Made by a program: the position numbers and the translations under genes | Assembly (NCBI GenBank): GCA_947629265.1 | Contig: CANRCZ010000014.1 | Span: forward strand, 1-35,385 | From: an uncultured Bacilli bacterium | GTDB lineage: Bacteria > Bacillota_I > Bacilli_A > RF39 > UBA660 | Reading direction: 5' to 3' | Length of the DNA stretch: 35,385 bases | Notes under the pieces: model-generated | Told to the model about the DNA's origin: nothing | Databases searched by the model: none | Seen by the model: the letters and a program-made list of their open reading frames with translations, nothing else | Shown: piece by piece, positions 15,490-22,315 of the stretch | Layout: every line of letters starts with the position of its first letter | How positions within the stretch are numbered: the stretch's first letter is position 1

Positions 15490-15518
15490 ATAATATCATA
15501 AAGATATACTTTTATCAA
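15490..15518 (-). promoter_or_regulatory. Promoter of antisense RNA 1
   Basis: TTGATA (15518-15513), 17-base spacer, TATTAT (15495-15490). The block TCTTTATGATATTAT is identical to that of antisense RNA 2. Confidence 0.7.
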
Positions 15519-15582
15519 GACTATTCTTTTAATTCATATAACCTACACAGAAAAAATTATTATAAAATATGTTCCTAATTAG

Positions 15583-15611
15583 TTAACAAATTTATTAAAC
15601 AGTGTTATTAT
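15583..15611 (+). promoter_or_regulatory. Promoter of the DUF3800 gene
   Basis: TTAACA (15583-15588), 17-base spacer with TG at 15603-15604, TATTAT (15606-15611). The leader to the gene is about 140 bases. Apart from a short ATAAAAATTTTTAT palindrome I see nothing defined in it. Confidence 0.55.
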
Positions 15612-15757
15612 GTTGATAGAGAGAAGAGCTCATAAAAATTTTTATTAAATATGGTGACTATTAGAAAAAAATTCAAAATAATTTAAAATCGAAATATTTA
15701 CGATAATTTTTTGGTGTATTAATTTATAAATAAAAATCTGAATGGATGGTGTATAAA

Positions 15758-16618
15758 ATGAGTTGCTATGATAATCCTACGATATCAGACGTTTGGGAAA
15801 AGAAAGTCGATTACATAATGTTTGTTGATGAAAATAACTCTCCTAATTCTTTAAATGTTATAAAAGAAAAGCTAAGAAATAACGACGATGTTGACATAAA
15901 TATAAGTATCTTTACTGTTACAGGCTGTATTTTTTCAAAAGAAGACTACATTGTTGCAAGAAAAAAGTTTGATGAATTAAGAAAAAAATATTGGCAAGAT
16001 GGAAAATGGTATAATCCGAAAAAAGAGGAGGAAGAGATAGTATGCTTTCATTCCGAAGAAATTAGAGGCAAAAATAAAGCATTTGCTATATTCAAAGAAG
16101 ATGATGAAAAATATGAACATTTTATTATTGAATTAGACCAGATTATAAACTCACTAAAATATAAAATTATTTCTATAAACATAAATTTGGAAGATTACAT
16201 TAAATATTCAAAATATAAAGAAGGGAACGTCTATAAAATTGCCTTTAATTTTATTATTGAAAGATTTATATATTCTATGGGAAGCAATAATATTGGGACT
16301 ATTATTTTTGAAGCCAGAGGAAAAAAAGAAGACAAAAATTTACTAGAGCATATTGATTTAATTATAAATAAAACTGGGACTGAGTATATAACCTCCAATG
16401 AACTAAAAAGAAAAATATCAGGTGTGTATTTTAATAAAAAATTTAGTAAGCGAAAAAAGCCATATGTTGGCCTTCAAATTGCAGATTTGTCGTCTTATCC
16501 TATCCACAGGTTTGTGAAATTTAATACAATAGGAAAAGATTTTTTAACTATAGAAAAGAAAATACAATGTTATCCTAAATACATAGGAAAAGGTCTCAAA
16601 ATTTATCCAAAAAAATAG
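15758..16618 (+). CDS. DUF3800 family protein
   Basis: The product has about 286 residues. The DUF3800 pattern is visible: YIMFVDE near the N-terminus, GCIF, HSEEIRG, a central helical region with FNFIIERF, IIFEARGKKED, and the C-terminal GLQIADLSSYPIHRF. The acidic residues in VDE, FEARGKKED and IADL are arranged as in RNase H-like folds, which this family is thought to adopt. The activity is unproven, and members are frequent in mobile and defence islands. ATG 15758 follows GGTG by seven bases. An upstream in-frame ATG at 15746 is possible. An antisense RNA overlaps the stop codon, and the gene sits between the str operon and tRNA-Arg with a hydrophobic-peptide module at its 5' side. It has no plus-strand T-run terminator. 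Confidence 0.8.
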   Translation: MSCYDNPTISDVWEKKVDYIMFVDENNSPNSLNVIKEKLRNNDDVDINISIFTVTGCIFSKEDYIVARKKFDELRKKYWQDGKWYNPKKEEEEIVCFHSEEIRGKNKAFAIFKEDDEKYEHFIIELDQIINSLKYKIISININLEDYIKYSKYKEGNVYKIAFNFIIERFIYSMGSNNIGTIIFEARGKKEDKNLLEHIDLIINKTGTEYITSNELKRKISGVYFNKKFSKRKKPYVGLQIADLSSYPIHRFVKFNTIGKDFLTIEKKIQCYPKYIGKGLKIYPKK

Positions 16619-16683
16619 AAGCAGGTTTTGTGCCTCCTTCTACCGACCACTAAGTGATCCCCAAAAAGCATTTCTGCTTTATG
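16609..16683 (-). ncRNA. Antisense RNA 2, overlapping the 3' end of the DUF3800 gene
   Basis: An RNA of about 75 bases runs from near 16683 to a U run at 16615-16609. It folds into three hairpins: AAAGCA-GAAA-TGCTTT at the 5' end, GATCAC-TTA-GTGGTC in the middle, and an intrinsic terminator AGAAGgAGG / CCTgCTTCT followed by ATTTTTTT. The middle stem pairs by a G-U wobble on this strand but would be C-A on the other. That supports the minus strand as the functional RNA. Its end covers the stop codon of DUF3800. Confidence 0.65.
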
Positions 16684-16688
16684 ACAAT

Positions 16689-16718
16689 ATAATATCATAA
16701 AGAATATTATCTTGTCAA
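16689..16718 (-). promoter_or_regulatory. Promoter of antisense RNA 2
   Basis: TTGACA (16718-16713), 18-base spacer, TATTAT (16694-16689). It shares 15 identical bases with the promoter of antisense RNA 1. Confidence 0.75.
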
Positions 16719-16802
16719 ACATATAATATGTAAAAATTAAATAAATATGTCTTTAAATAAAAAAATAGTAAGCCTAATCTTTTATTTGAAACTTAAAAAA
16801 AT

Positions 16803-16828
16803 AAAAAATCCTTTAAAAATAAAGGATT
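16803..16828 (-). terminator. Terminator downstream of tRNA-Arg
   Basis: AATCCTTTA-TTTT-TAAAGGATT on the minus strand followed by a long T-rich run. Confidence 0.85.
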
Positions 16829-16838
16829 AATTATCATC

Positions 16839-16915
<77 letters not shown>

Positions 16916-16958
16916 ATGTATTCATAAGAATACATTAATATTACCATAAATTTTAAAA

Positions 16959-17906
16959 CTATTCAAGCATTTTTATGACACTTTTATGAATTTCTTCATT
17001 TTTATAATTAAAAACAACCTCTTCAACATTATAAGAATCAGCTATCGAAAGGGAAATAGCCGATATTACCTCATCTAAAACCTCCCTATTATCAGCATCA
17101 GAAAATATATACTCATTAAAAGTTAAAGCTATCTCATTTTTATCATAATCAACTTTTTCTAACTCTGTCTGATAATTCAAATAACTCATAAGATTATTAT
17201 CATATGATCCTTGCTTTAATTCTTCAACAATAATCTCTACTTTATCCCTGCTATCATTCACATATTTAGTAACTGGTACATAATACTCTACATCATTGTA
17301 TTTGCTCAAATAATAAACATTAAAACTTGTTATATCATGGTAAGATGTAATACTGTAATCACGGTTAATACCATAGCTTCTATCTAATGTACTTGGTAAA
17401 TTGATTTTGCTTTTAGGTAACTTAGTTAAAATATTGCCATCGACATATATTATAATCTTATTAACTCCCTCAATACCCGTTAATGTATAAACTATAGCTT
17501 CGATAACCTTAGTTTCATTTTCTGTCGATACATCTAATAAACTACTAGAAAAATCGACTTTAATTAAACCATCTTTATAAGTTAAACTATTAATAACTGT
17601 TTCACTAGGAATGATCGCTTTAAAACCACTAGGTAATTTATTATCACCCTTTTCTTTAATTAAAATTTCTAACAATTCTCTAGCTTGCTTATCGATTTCT
17701 TTACTATTAATAGCGACATTAGTTCTACCTAACATATTGTGACTATCTAACAAGTATATCGGAATTTTATTAACCTCACTACTTACGTATTCTAATTGTT
17801 GCGTAGGTTCTAATACATTATTATTTGGTATTAAACACATAAGCAAAAACGCGAATAAAACCGCTGATGTAACAAGTACCTTTTTAATGAATCTTCTTTT
17901 TATCAT
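16959..17906 (-). CDS. gerM: GerM-like protein with two GerMN domains
   Basis: The 315-residue product has an N-terminal positively charged segment (KRRFIKK) and a hydrophobic anchor at residues 9-26. A cysteine there is not in a good lipobox. Two GerMN-type repeats follow. The first is about 47-165 (IYLLDSHNMLGRTNVAI, LLEILIKEKG, LPSGFKAIIPSETVINSLTYKDGLIKVDFSSSLL, EAIVYTLTGIEGVNKIIIYVDG). The second is about 195-312 (NVYYLSKYNDVEYYVPVT, VEELKQG). In Bacillus GerM is a forespore-facing lipoprotein that helps fix the SpoIIIAH-SpoIIQ complex. Being next to gerE and spoIIIAH fits that role. Confidence 0.85.
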   Translation of the reverse strand: MIKRRFIKKVLVTSAVLFAFLLMCLIPNNNVLEPTQQLEYVSSEVNKIPIYLLDSHNMLGRTNVAINSKEIDKQARELLEILIKEKGDNKLPSGFKAIIPSETVINSLTYKDGLIKVDFSSSLLDVSTENETKVIEAIVYTLTGIEGVNKIIIYVDGNILTKLPKSKINLPSTLDRSYGINRDYSITSYHDITSFNVYYLSKYNDVEYYVPVTKYVNDSRDKVEIIVEELKQGSYDNNLMSYLNYQTELEKVDYDKNEIALTFNEYIFSDADNREVLDEVISAISLSIADSYNVEEVVFNYKNEEIHKSVIKMLE

Positions 17907-17928
17907 TAAATCACCTATCTAATAGTAT

Positions 17929-17956
17929 GAAAAAAATCACATTTTAATGCGATTTT
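17929..17956 (-). terminator. Terminator of gerE
   Basis: Minus-strand AAATCGCAT-TAAA-ATGTGATTT followed by T run. Confidence 0.75.
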
Positions 17957-18162
17957 TATATCGAAAGTTCCCCAAGTTTTAAAAGTTCTACAACAGCACT
18001 AGCCCTACCTTTAACACCTAATTTTTGCATTACATTTGATATATGATTACGTACAGTCTTTTCACTTATTTTTAGTTTTAATGCGATTTCGGTTGTCGTA
18101 TAATTTTCGATAATAAGTTCAAATACCTCTTTTTCTCTTTTGGTTAATATACTTTTGTTCAC
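17956..18162 (-). CDS. gerE: GerE-type LuxR-family sporulation regulator
   Basis: The 68-residue product is a stand-alone LuxR-type helix-turn-helix: LTKREKEVFELIIENYTTTE, IALKLKISEKTVRNHISNVM, QKLGVKGRASAVVELLKLGEL. GerE of Bacillus (74 residues) has the same form and acts late in the mother cell with SigK. The start is GTG with GAGGG upstream. Isolated LuxR-HTH proteins can also be other regulators. The neighbours gerM and spoIIIAH support GerE. Confidence 0.85.
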   Translation of the reverse strand: MNKSILTKREKEVFELIIENYTTTEIALKLKISEKTVRNHISNVMQKLGVKGRASAVVELLKLGELSI

Positions 18163-18208
18163 ACGCTTCCCTCACTTCCTAAGTCGGGTGGTTTATATTT
18201 TCTCATAT

Positions 18209-18236
18209 TATTTTATGTAACAGTATCTTTTAAGTG
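18209..18236 (-). promoter_or_regulatory. Possible SigK-type promoter of gerE
   Basis: AC, a 16-base gap and CATAAAATA fit the AC-N16-CATANNNTA pattern of Bacillus SigK. In AT-rich DNA this is weak evidence. Confidence 0.3.
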
Positions 18237-18248
18237 ATAATATAAGCC

Positions 18249-18270
18249 TAAAAAAAACACATAATGTGTT
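18249..18270 (-). terminator. Terminator of spoIIIAH
   Basis: Minus-strand AACACA-TTA-TGTGTT followed by T run. It overlaps the stop codon. Confidence 0.85.
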
Positions 18271-18787
18271 ATTTGAATTCTATACTTATATACATACTAG
18301 TATCGAAATTTTCTTGAACCTTACGCATCATTTTATTGGCTAAAGCGGTATCGTGTTTATCTTTTTTAACAACTACTTTAACACTGCTTCCCTCTATTTT
18401 AATAAAGGTATCAACATCGAATTCTTGTTTTAATATTTTAGCGATTTCTTCTTCTTTAGCTTTATTTTCGTTCATATTTTTAATTTTATCGAAAGCTTCA
18501 TTTTTTTCATCAGCACTTTTTTGGCTATCACTTAATACTTGTTTTAAGGCATCTAATTCTTCTTGTAATTCTTCTTCGCTTGCGATTTTTAAGGCAGTTA
18601 TTACCTCACTTTCGGTAACGGTTGTTTTAGTTTCATCAGTTTTTTCTTCGGTTTTGCTATTTACGTTTTTTAAGTAATCACCACTATTGGTAAGTAATAA
18701 TTCATTGGGCATAGTTATATAGTAGACACTTAATACTAAAATCAAACTAAACAATGTTAAAAACCATAAATTTTTTTTATTAATCAT
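18269..18787 (-). CDS. spoIIIAH: Stage III sporulation protein AH (SpoIIIAH)
   Basis: The N-terminus NLWFLTLFSLILVLSVYYIT closely follows the Bacillus SpoIIIAH anchor (LLTMLSLVVVLSVYYI pattern). A charged, helical linker follows, then a ring-building motif domain ending with VVVKKDKHDTALANKMMRKV. The 172 residues are shorter than in Bacillus (about 218) because the linker is short. SpoIIIAH forms the mother-cell half of the channel with SpoIIQ. No other spoIIIA gene is in the window, so it is separated from any spoIIIAA-AG cluster. Confidence 0.9.
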   Translation of the reverse strand: MINKKNLWFLTLFSLILVLSVYYITMPNELLLTNSGDYLKNVNSKTEEKTDETKTTVTESEVITALKIASEEELQEELDALKQVLSDSQKSADEKNEAFDKIKNMNENKAKEEEIAKILKQEFDVDTFIKIEGSSVKVVVKKDKHDTALANKMMRKVQENFDTSMYISIEFK

Positions 18788-18815
18788 ATTGTTCCTCCTA
18801 GCACTAATCTAGTAA

Positions 18816-18843
18816 AATATATGAATTATCTTTGTTTATATAC
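18816..18843 (-). promoter_or_regulatory. Possible SigE-type promoter of spoIIIAH
   Basis: GTATATA, 13 bases, CATATATT on the minus strand. This resembles the SigE pattern (ATA ... CATANNNT). Confidence 0.35.
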
Positions 18844-18853
18844 CAAAATTAAT

Positions 18854-18878
18854 AAAAAAAACTTAATTTAAAATTAAG
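18854..18878 (-). terminator. Terminator of thrS
   Basis: CTTAAT-TTTAA-ATTAAG hairpin and eight T on the minus strand. Confidence 0.8.
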
Positions 18879-20630
18879 CTATTTCTTATTTTTGATAAGA
18901 TCGTTTATATAATTAACAAACTCATCTATTTTTAAAGTTGTCGTTTCTTTTTCACCATGAATACGGTAACTTACAAGTTCTTCATCTTTTTCTTTATCAC
19001 CTAAAATAAGGGTATAAGGAATTTTTTTAGATTGACTTTCACGCATCTTGTAACCTAGTTTTTCATCACGATCGTCGATGGTAACTCTGATATTGTTTGC
19101 TTTTAAGATATCGTTTATTTTATTAGCGTATTCTAGATGGTATTCACTATTAACAGGGATGATACATACTTGGGTTGGTGCTAACCAAAGTGGTAAATTA
19201 CCTTTTGTTTCTTCTAATAGGAAAGCGATAAAGCGATCTAATGAACCTAGTATAGCTCTATGGATAACGACTGGTCTTTCTTTAGTACCATTAGAATTTA
19301 TGTATTCTAGTTCAAATCTTTCTGGCAATTGATAATCTAGTTGAACGGTTGATAAGGTTACGTCGTGACCGATGGCACTTTTAACTTGAACGTCGATTTT
19401 AGGTCCATAAAAAGCTGCTTCTCCTAAAGCTACATAGTAGTCAGCATTGATCGAATCTAGTATCTCTTTTAGTTCTCTTTCTGATTTTTCCCATAACTCG
19501 TCATTAGCGAAATATTTTTCTTTATTTTCTTTATCTCTTAATGATAGACGGAAACGATAGTTTTTAAAATCGAAATCTTTATATACGTCTAAGATTAAAT
19601 CGATAACACCTTTAACCTCTTGTTTAATTTGATCGGTAGTACAGAAAATATGAGAGTCGTTTTGGGTAAAAGCTCTAGTTCTTTCAATACCACATAATGA
19701 TCCACTTGATTCGTATCTAAAGTCGTTAGCGACCTCAGCTATTCTAATTGGTAAATCACGGTATGAATGAAGACTATTTTTATATAGCATCATATGATGA
19801 GGACAGTTCATTGGTCTTAATACGTAAGCTTCATCATCGACTTGCATCATTGGGAACATATCATCTTTATAATGATCCCAGTGACCACTTGTTTTATATA
19901 GTTCAACATTACCAAGTGATGGTGTCATAACGTGCATGTAACCTAGACTTATTTCTTTATCAGTAATGTAATCGACCAAGGCTTTTCTTACGGTAAAACC
20001 ATTAGGTAACCACATAGGTAATCCTCTACCTACTAAGTCAGAATACATAAATATTCCTAAATCTTTACCTAATTTACGGTGATCTCTTTCTTTAGCTTCT
20101 TCTAGTTCACTTAAGTGTTTTAGTAGATCTTCTTCGTTATTAAAGCATACACCATAAATTCTTGTTAAAACTTTATTTTTAGAATCGCCTTTATAGTAAG
20201 CTCCACTTATTTTAAGTAGTTTAAAATTTTTAAGTAGTTTGGTACTTGCAACATGGGGTCCTCTACATAGATCGACAAAGTTATCTTGTCTATAGGCACT
20301 GATAATTTCATCGTCAGGCATTCTTTCGATTAAATCTATTTTATAAGGATTATCTTTAAACATATCAAGAGCTTCTTCTTTAGATATTTCGATACGTTTA
20401 ATTAATTTATCTGATTTAGCGATTTTTTTCATCTCTTTAGCGATATTATCTAAATCGTTTTCACTTAGGACATGGTCTTTCATATCGATATCGTAGTAAA
20501 AACCACTTTCGATAACTGGTCCAACCCATAGTAAGGCATCAGGATATAAGTTTTTAATAGCATGGGCTAATAAGTGAGCACAGCTGTGGTTTAAAGTATT
20601 TAATTCCTTATTTTCTTTTATATTTATCAT
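18879..20630 (-). CDS. thrS: Threonyl-tRNA synthetase lacking the N-terminal TGS domain
   Basis: Class II synthetase that charges tRNA-Thr. The 583-residue product begins almost at the editing domain (LNHSCAHLLAHAI, with the HxxxH pair). The second half of the editing site follows (DLCRGPHV). The catalytic core has motif 2 FRYESSG, the zinc ligand region RPMNCPHHM, VQLDYQLPERFEL and RPVVIHRAILGSLDRF. The C-terminal anticodon domain follows. Standard bacterial ThrRS is about 640 residues and starts with a TGS domain, which is absent here. The start four bases after the upstream gene, with AGAGGATG before the ATG, shows translational coupling. The T-box upstream responds to uncharged tRNA-Thr. 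Confidence 0.96.
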   Translation of the reverse strand: MINIKENKELNTLNHSCAHLLAHAIKNLYPDALLWVGPVIESGFYYDIDMKDHVLSENDLDNIAKEMKKIAKSDKLIKRIEISKEEALDMFKDNPYKIDLIERMPDDEIISAYRQDNFVDLCRGPHVASTKLLKNFKLLKISGAYYKGDSKNKVLTRIYGVCFNNEEDLLKHLSELEEAKERDHRKLGKDLGIFMYSDLVGRGLPMWLPNGFTVRKALVDYITDKEISLGYMHVMTPSLGNVELYKTSGHWDHYKDDMFPMMQVDDEAYVLRPMNCPHHMMLYKNSLHSYRDLPIRIAEVANDFRYESSGSLCGIERTRAFTQNDSHIFCTTDQIKQEVKGVIDLILDVYKDFDFKNYRFRLSLRDKENKEKYFANDELWEKSERELKEILDSINADYYVALGEAAFYGPKIDVQVKSAIGHDVTLSTVQLDYQLPERFELEYINSNGTKERPVVIHRAILGSLDRFIAFLLEETKGNLPLWLAPTQVCIIPVNSEYHLEYANKINDILKANNIRVTIDDRDEKLGYKMRESQSKKIPYTLILGDKEKDEELVSYRIHGEKETTTLKIDEFVNYINDLIKNKK

Positions 20631-20634
20631 TAAA

Positions 20635-21132
20635 TCATCCTCTTTTTCTCATACTTCTATTCAATTTTAAAACATTAGCACGGTTGCATTTATGAGTTAC
20701 AGATAGCTCATCGCTATACATTTTATAGATATTTAAGTCCATGATATTACCATATTCATCTTCGATTAAACCATTTTCTTCTAGAATCTTATTCCTTAAG
20801 TTTCTTAGTTCTTCTTTACTTTGAACGATGTTTTGATTTAATTTTGAATATAGGGGATTTATGTATGCTATAATCTTTAATTTACGGTTAGATTTAAAGC
20901 GACCATTATCTTTTCTACGGTCTTCTCTAACTAGCAAGTATCTTCCCTCTTTGATATCTTCTTTAGTAACCCAGTTCATACTGATACGTTCTGGTAATTT
21001 TAAACCTTTTTCTTCTAAGTAACACATCATTTTATTATGTGTAAAATTAGTATCACTATCACACTCAACTCCTAAATAAACTCTCATAAATTTGCTGATA
21101 CTAATGGTATCATTGATTGATATTTTTTTCAT
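20635..21132 (-). CDS. Conserved-looking hypothetical between T-box and thrS
   Basis: A 165-residue basic protein of unknown family. No membrane segment or signal. The N-terminal 40 residues are mixed (ISINDTISISKFMRVYLGVE). The centre is rich in Arg/Lys (VREDRRKDNGRFKSNRKLK), followed by a charged helix (SKEELRNLRNKILEENGLIEDE) and the end RSMRKRG. It has a strong ribosome site (GAAGGAGGAG) and is the first gene after the T-box, four bases before thrS. It is therefore under threonine control. It is not a TGS domain by sequence. A nucleic-acid binding role is only a guess from charge. Confidence 0.75.
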   Translation of the reverse strand: MKKISINDTISISKFMRVYLGVECDSDTNFTHNKMMCYLEEKGLKLPERISMNWVTKEDIKEGRYLLVREDRRKDNGRFKSNRKLKIIAYINPLYSKLNQNIVQSKEELRNLRNKILEENGLIEDEYGNIMDLNIYKMYSDELSVTHKCNRANVLKLNRSMRKRG

Positions 21133-21152
21133 ATTAACTCCTCCTTCAAAAC

Positions 21153-21345
21153 AAAAAAACCACCCTTTAACAAGGAGCGTTTTTACGCGGTACCATCCTA
21201 TTTTATCACTTATTTTGATAACGGTTTTAGCCGGGATATTTTTGGTATCCGATTCATAGGTAGTAACGTTTATACTATTATGTTAGGCTATCACCATCCC
21301 TAACTCGCTTTTATAAATCATATAAACGTCATGTCCTAATCACAA
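21153..21345 (-). promoter_or_regulatory. T-box riboswitch (Thr)
   Basis: The conserved T-box AGGATGGTACCGCGT is at 21199-21185. Stem I can be drawn with base GATT/AATC and AGG/CCT. A helix ACGTTTATA/TATAAACGT sits above the specifier loop and GTTAGG/CCTAAC near the top. The 3' side of the specifier loop is TACTA, giving ACT (Thr) as the likely specifier. The terminator is the hairpin at 21160-21180 followed by seven T (21159-21153). Uncharged tRNA-Thr would favour read-through into the hypothetical gene and thrS. Confidence 0.93.
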
Positions 21346-21395
21346 TCTTTAAATCAATTTTAACATATAACCTTTAAAAAGAAAATAGAAAAAGG

Positions 21396-22307
21396 TTATT
21401 TTCGCAAATTTTTACTGGTTAAAGTCATTTCGATTGTCAATTGGTTAATTCTTTCCATTATTCTTCTAGCTTTAACCTCATCGTTACCGTTTATGGAAAG
21501 GTGTCTTTCTAAACCATTTTTATCGAAATTAGATGTTATAAAGGTCGTTAGATTATTATCCATCCGATATTGTAAGATTGGACATAAAACGTCATCTCTA
21601 GCCCAAGCTGTCATATTTTCAGCACCAATATCATCTAGTAATAAAATTGGGGCTTTTTTAACTTTATTGATCAAGTTTATAAATTCATCGTTATATTTAT
21701 TAAAGTTAGCTTTTAGTTCGACTAAGTATTCACTAAAGAAGACGATAGCACTTTTATAGCCTGATTTCGCTAATTCGTTTAAAGCAGCGGTTATTAAGTA
21801 GGTTTTACCACTACCGAATGTACCATGTAAAAATAGTCCTTTAGTAGTTGGATCTTCTTTATAGTTATCGATAAATTCGGTCAACCATTTAATTACCTCA
21901 AAACGACTAGGATCTTTTTTATAAATATTTTTCATACTAGCTGATTTAATGGTATCTGGAACGTTAAAGGTATAGATATTACTTAGGTATGATAGTTCTT
22001 TTTCGTGTTTATTTTCGTATTTACATTGTTTATAATTAAAGGCTATTTTACCGTTTTTAACCTCTGGTAGGTAGGCATGTCCTCTTACTAGGTTTTGACA
22101 TTCCATCAAACCTTTACAGTTCATACAGTTATGATATTCACTAAAACTTTCTTCTAGTAATGAGGTATATTTCATCAATTCTTCGATTGGTAATTTTATT
22201 TTGGATACGAATTGTTTAAATTCTTCATCTTTAATAGCTTCTGTGAATGATGCTTTTAGTTTGTTTTCACTACTATCTATTTTTAAGGTTTCTAAAGCTT
22301 CTTTCAT
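21396..22307 (-). CDS. dnaI: Primosomal protein DnaI (helicase loader)
   Basis: The 303-residue product is the DnaI AAA+ helicase loader, which places the replicative helicase on DNA at origins and restart sites. The N-terminal domain has the zinc-binding cluster HNCMNCKGLMEC. The AAA+ part has Walker A GTFGSGKTYL, Walker B PILLLDDIGAE and sensor-1-like TTFITSNF, plus an arginine finger region ARRIMERI. AGGAGG lies before the ATG. It follows dnaB by 8 bases, the normal dnaB-dnaI pair of Firmicutes. Confidence 0.95.
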   Translation of the reverse strand: MKEALETLKIDSSENKLKASFTEAIKDEEFKQFVSKIKLPIEELMKYTSLLEESFSEYHNCMNCKGLMECQNLVRGHAYLPEVKNGKIAFNYKQCKYENKHEKELSYLSNIYTFNVPDTIKSASMKNIYKKDPSRFEVIKWLTEFIDNYKEDPTTKGLFLHGTFGSGKTYLITAALNELAKSGYKSAIVFFSEYLVELKANFNKYNDEFINLINKVKKAPILLLDDIGAENMTAWARDDVLCPILQYRMDNNLTTFITSNFDKNGLERHLSINGNDEVKARRIMERINQLTIEMTLTSKNLRK

Positions 22308-22315
22308 ATTTCCTC

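Noticed and set aside
15490-16703. Target-site duplication of an insertion sequence around DUF3800
   Set aside because: The 15-bp repeats fall on the same elements of two promoters. There are no terminal inverted repeats and no transposase.
20635-21132. A detached TGS domain of ThrRS
   Set aside because: The sequence lacks the TGS pattern and is far too basic and long. No split-gene relation can be shown.
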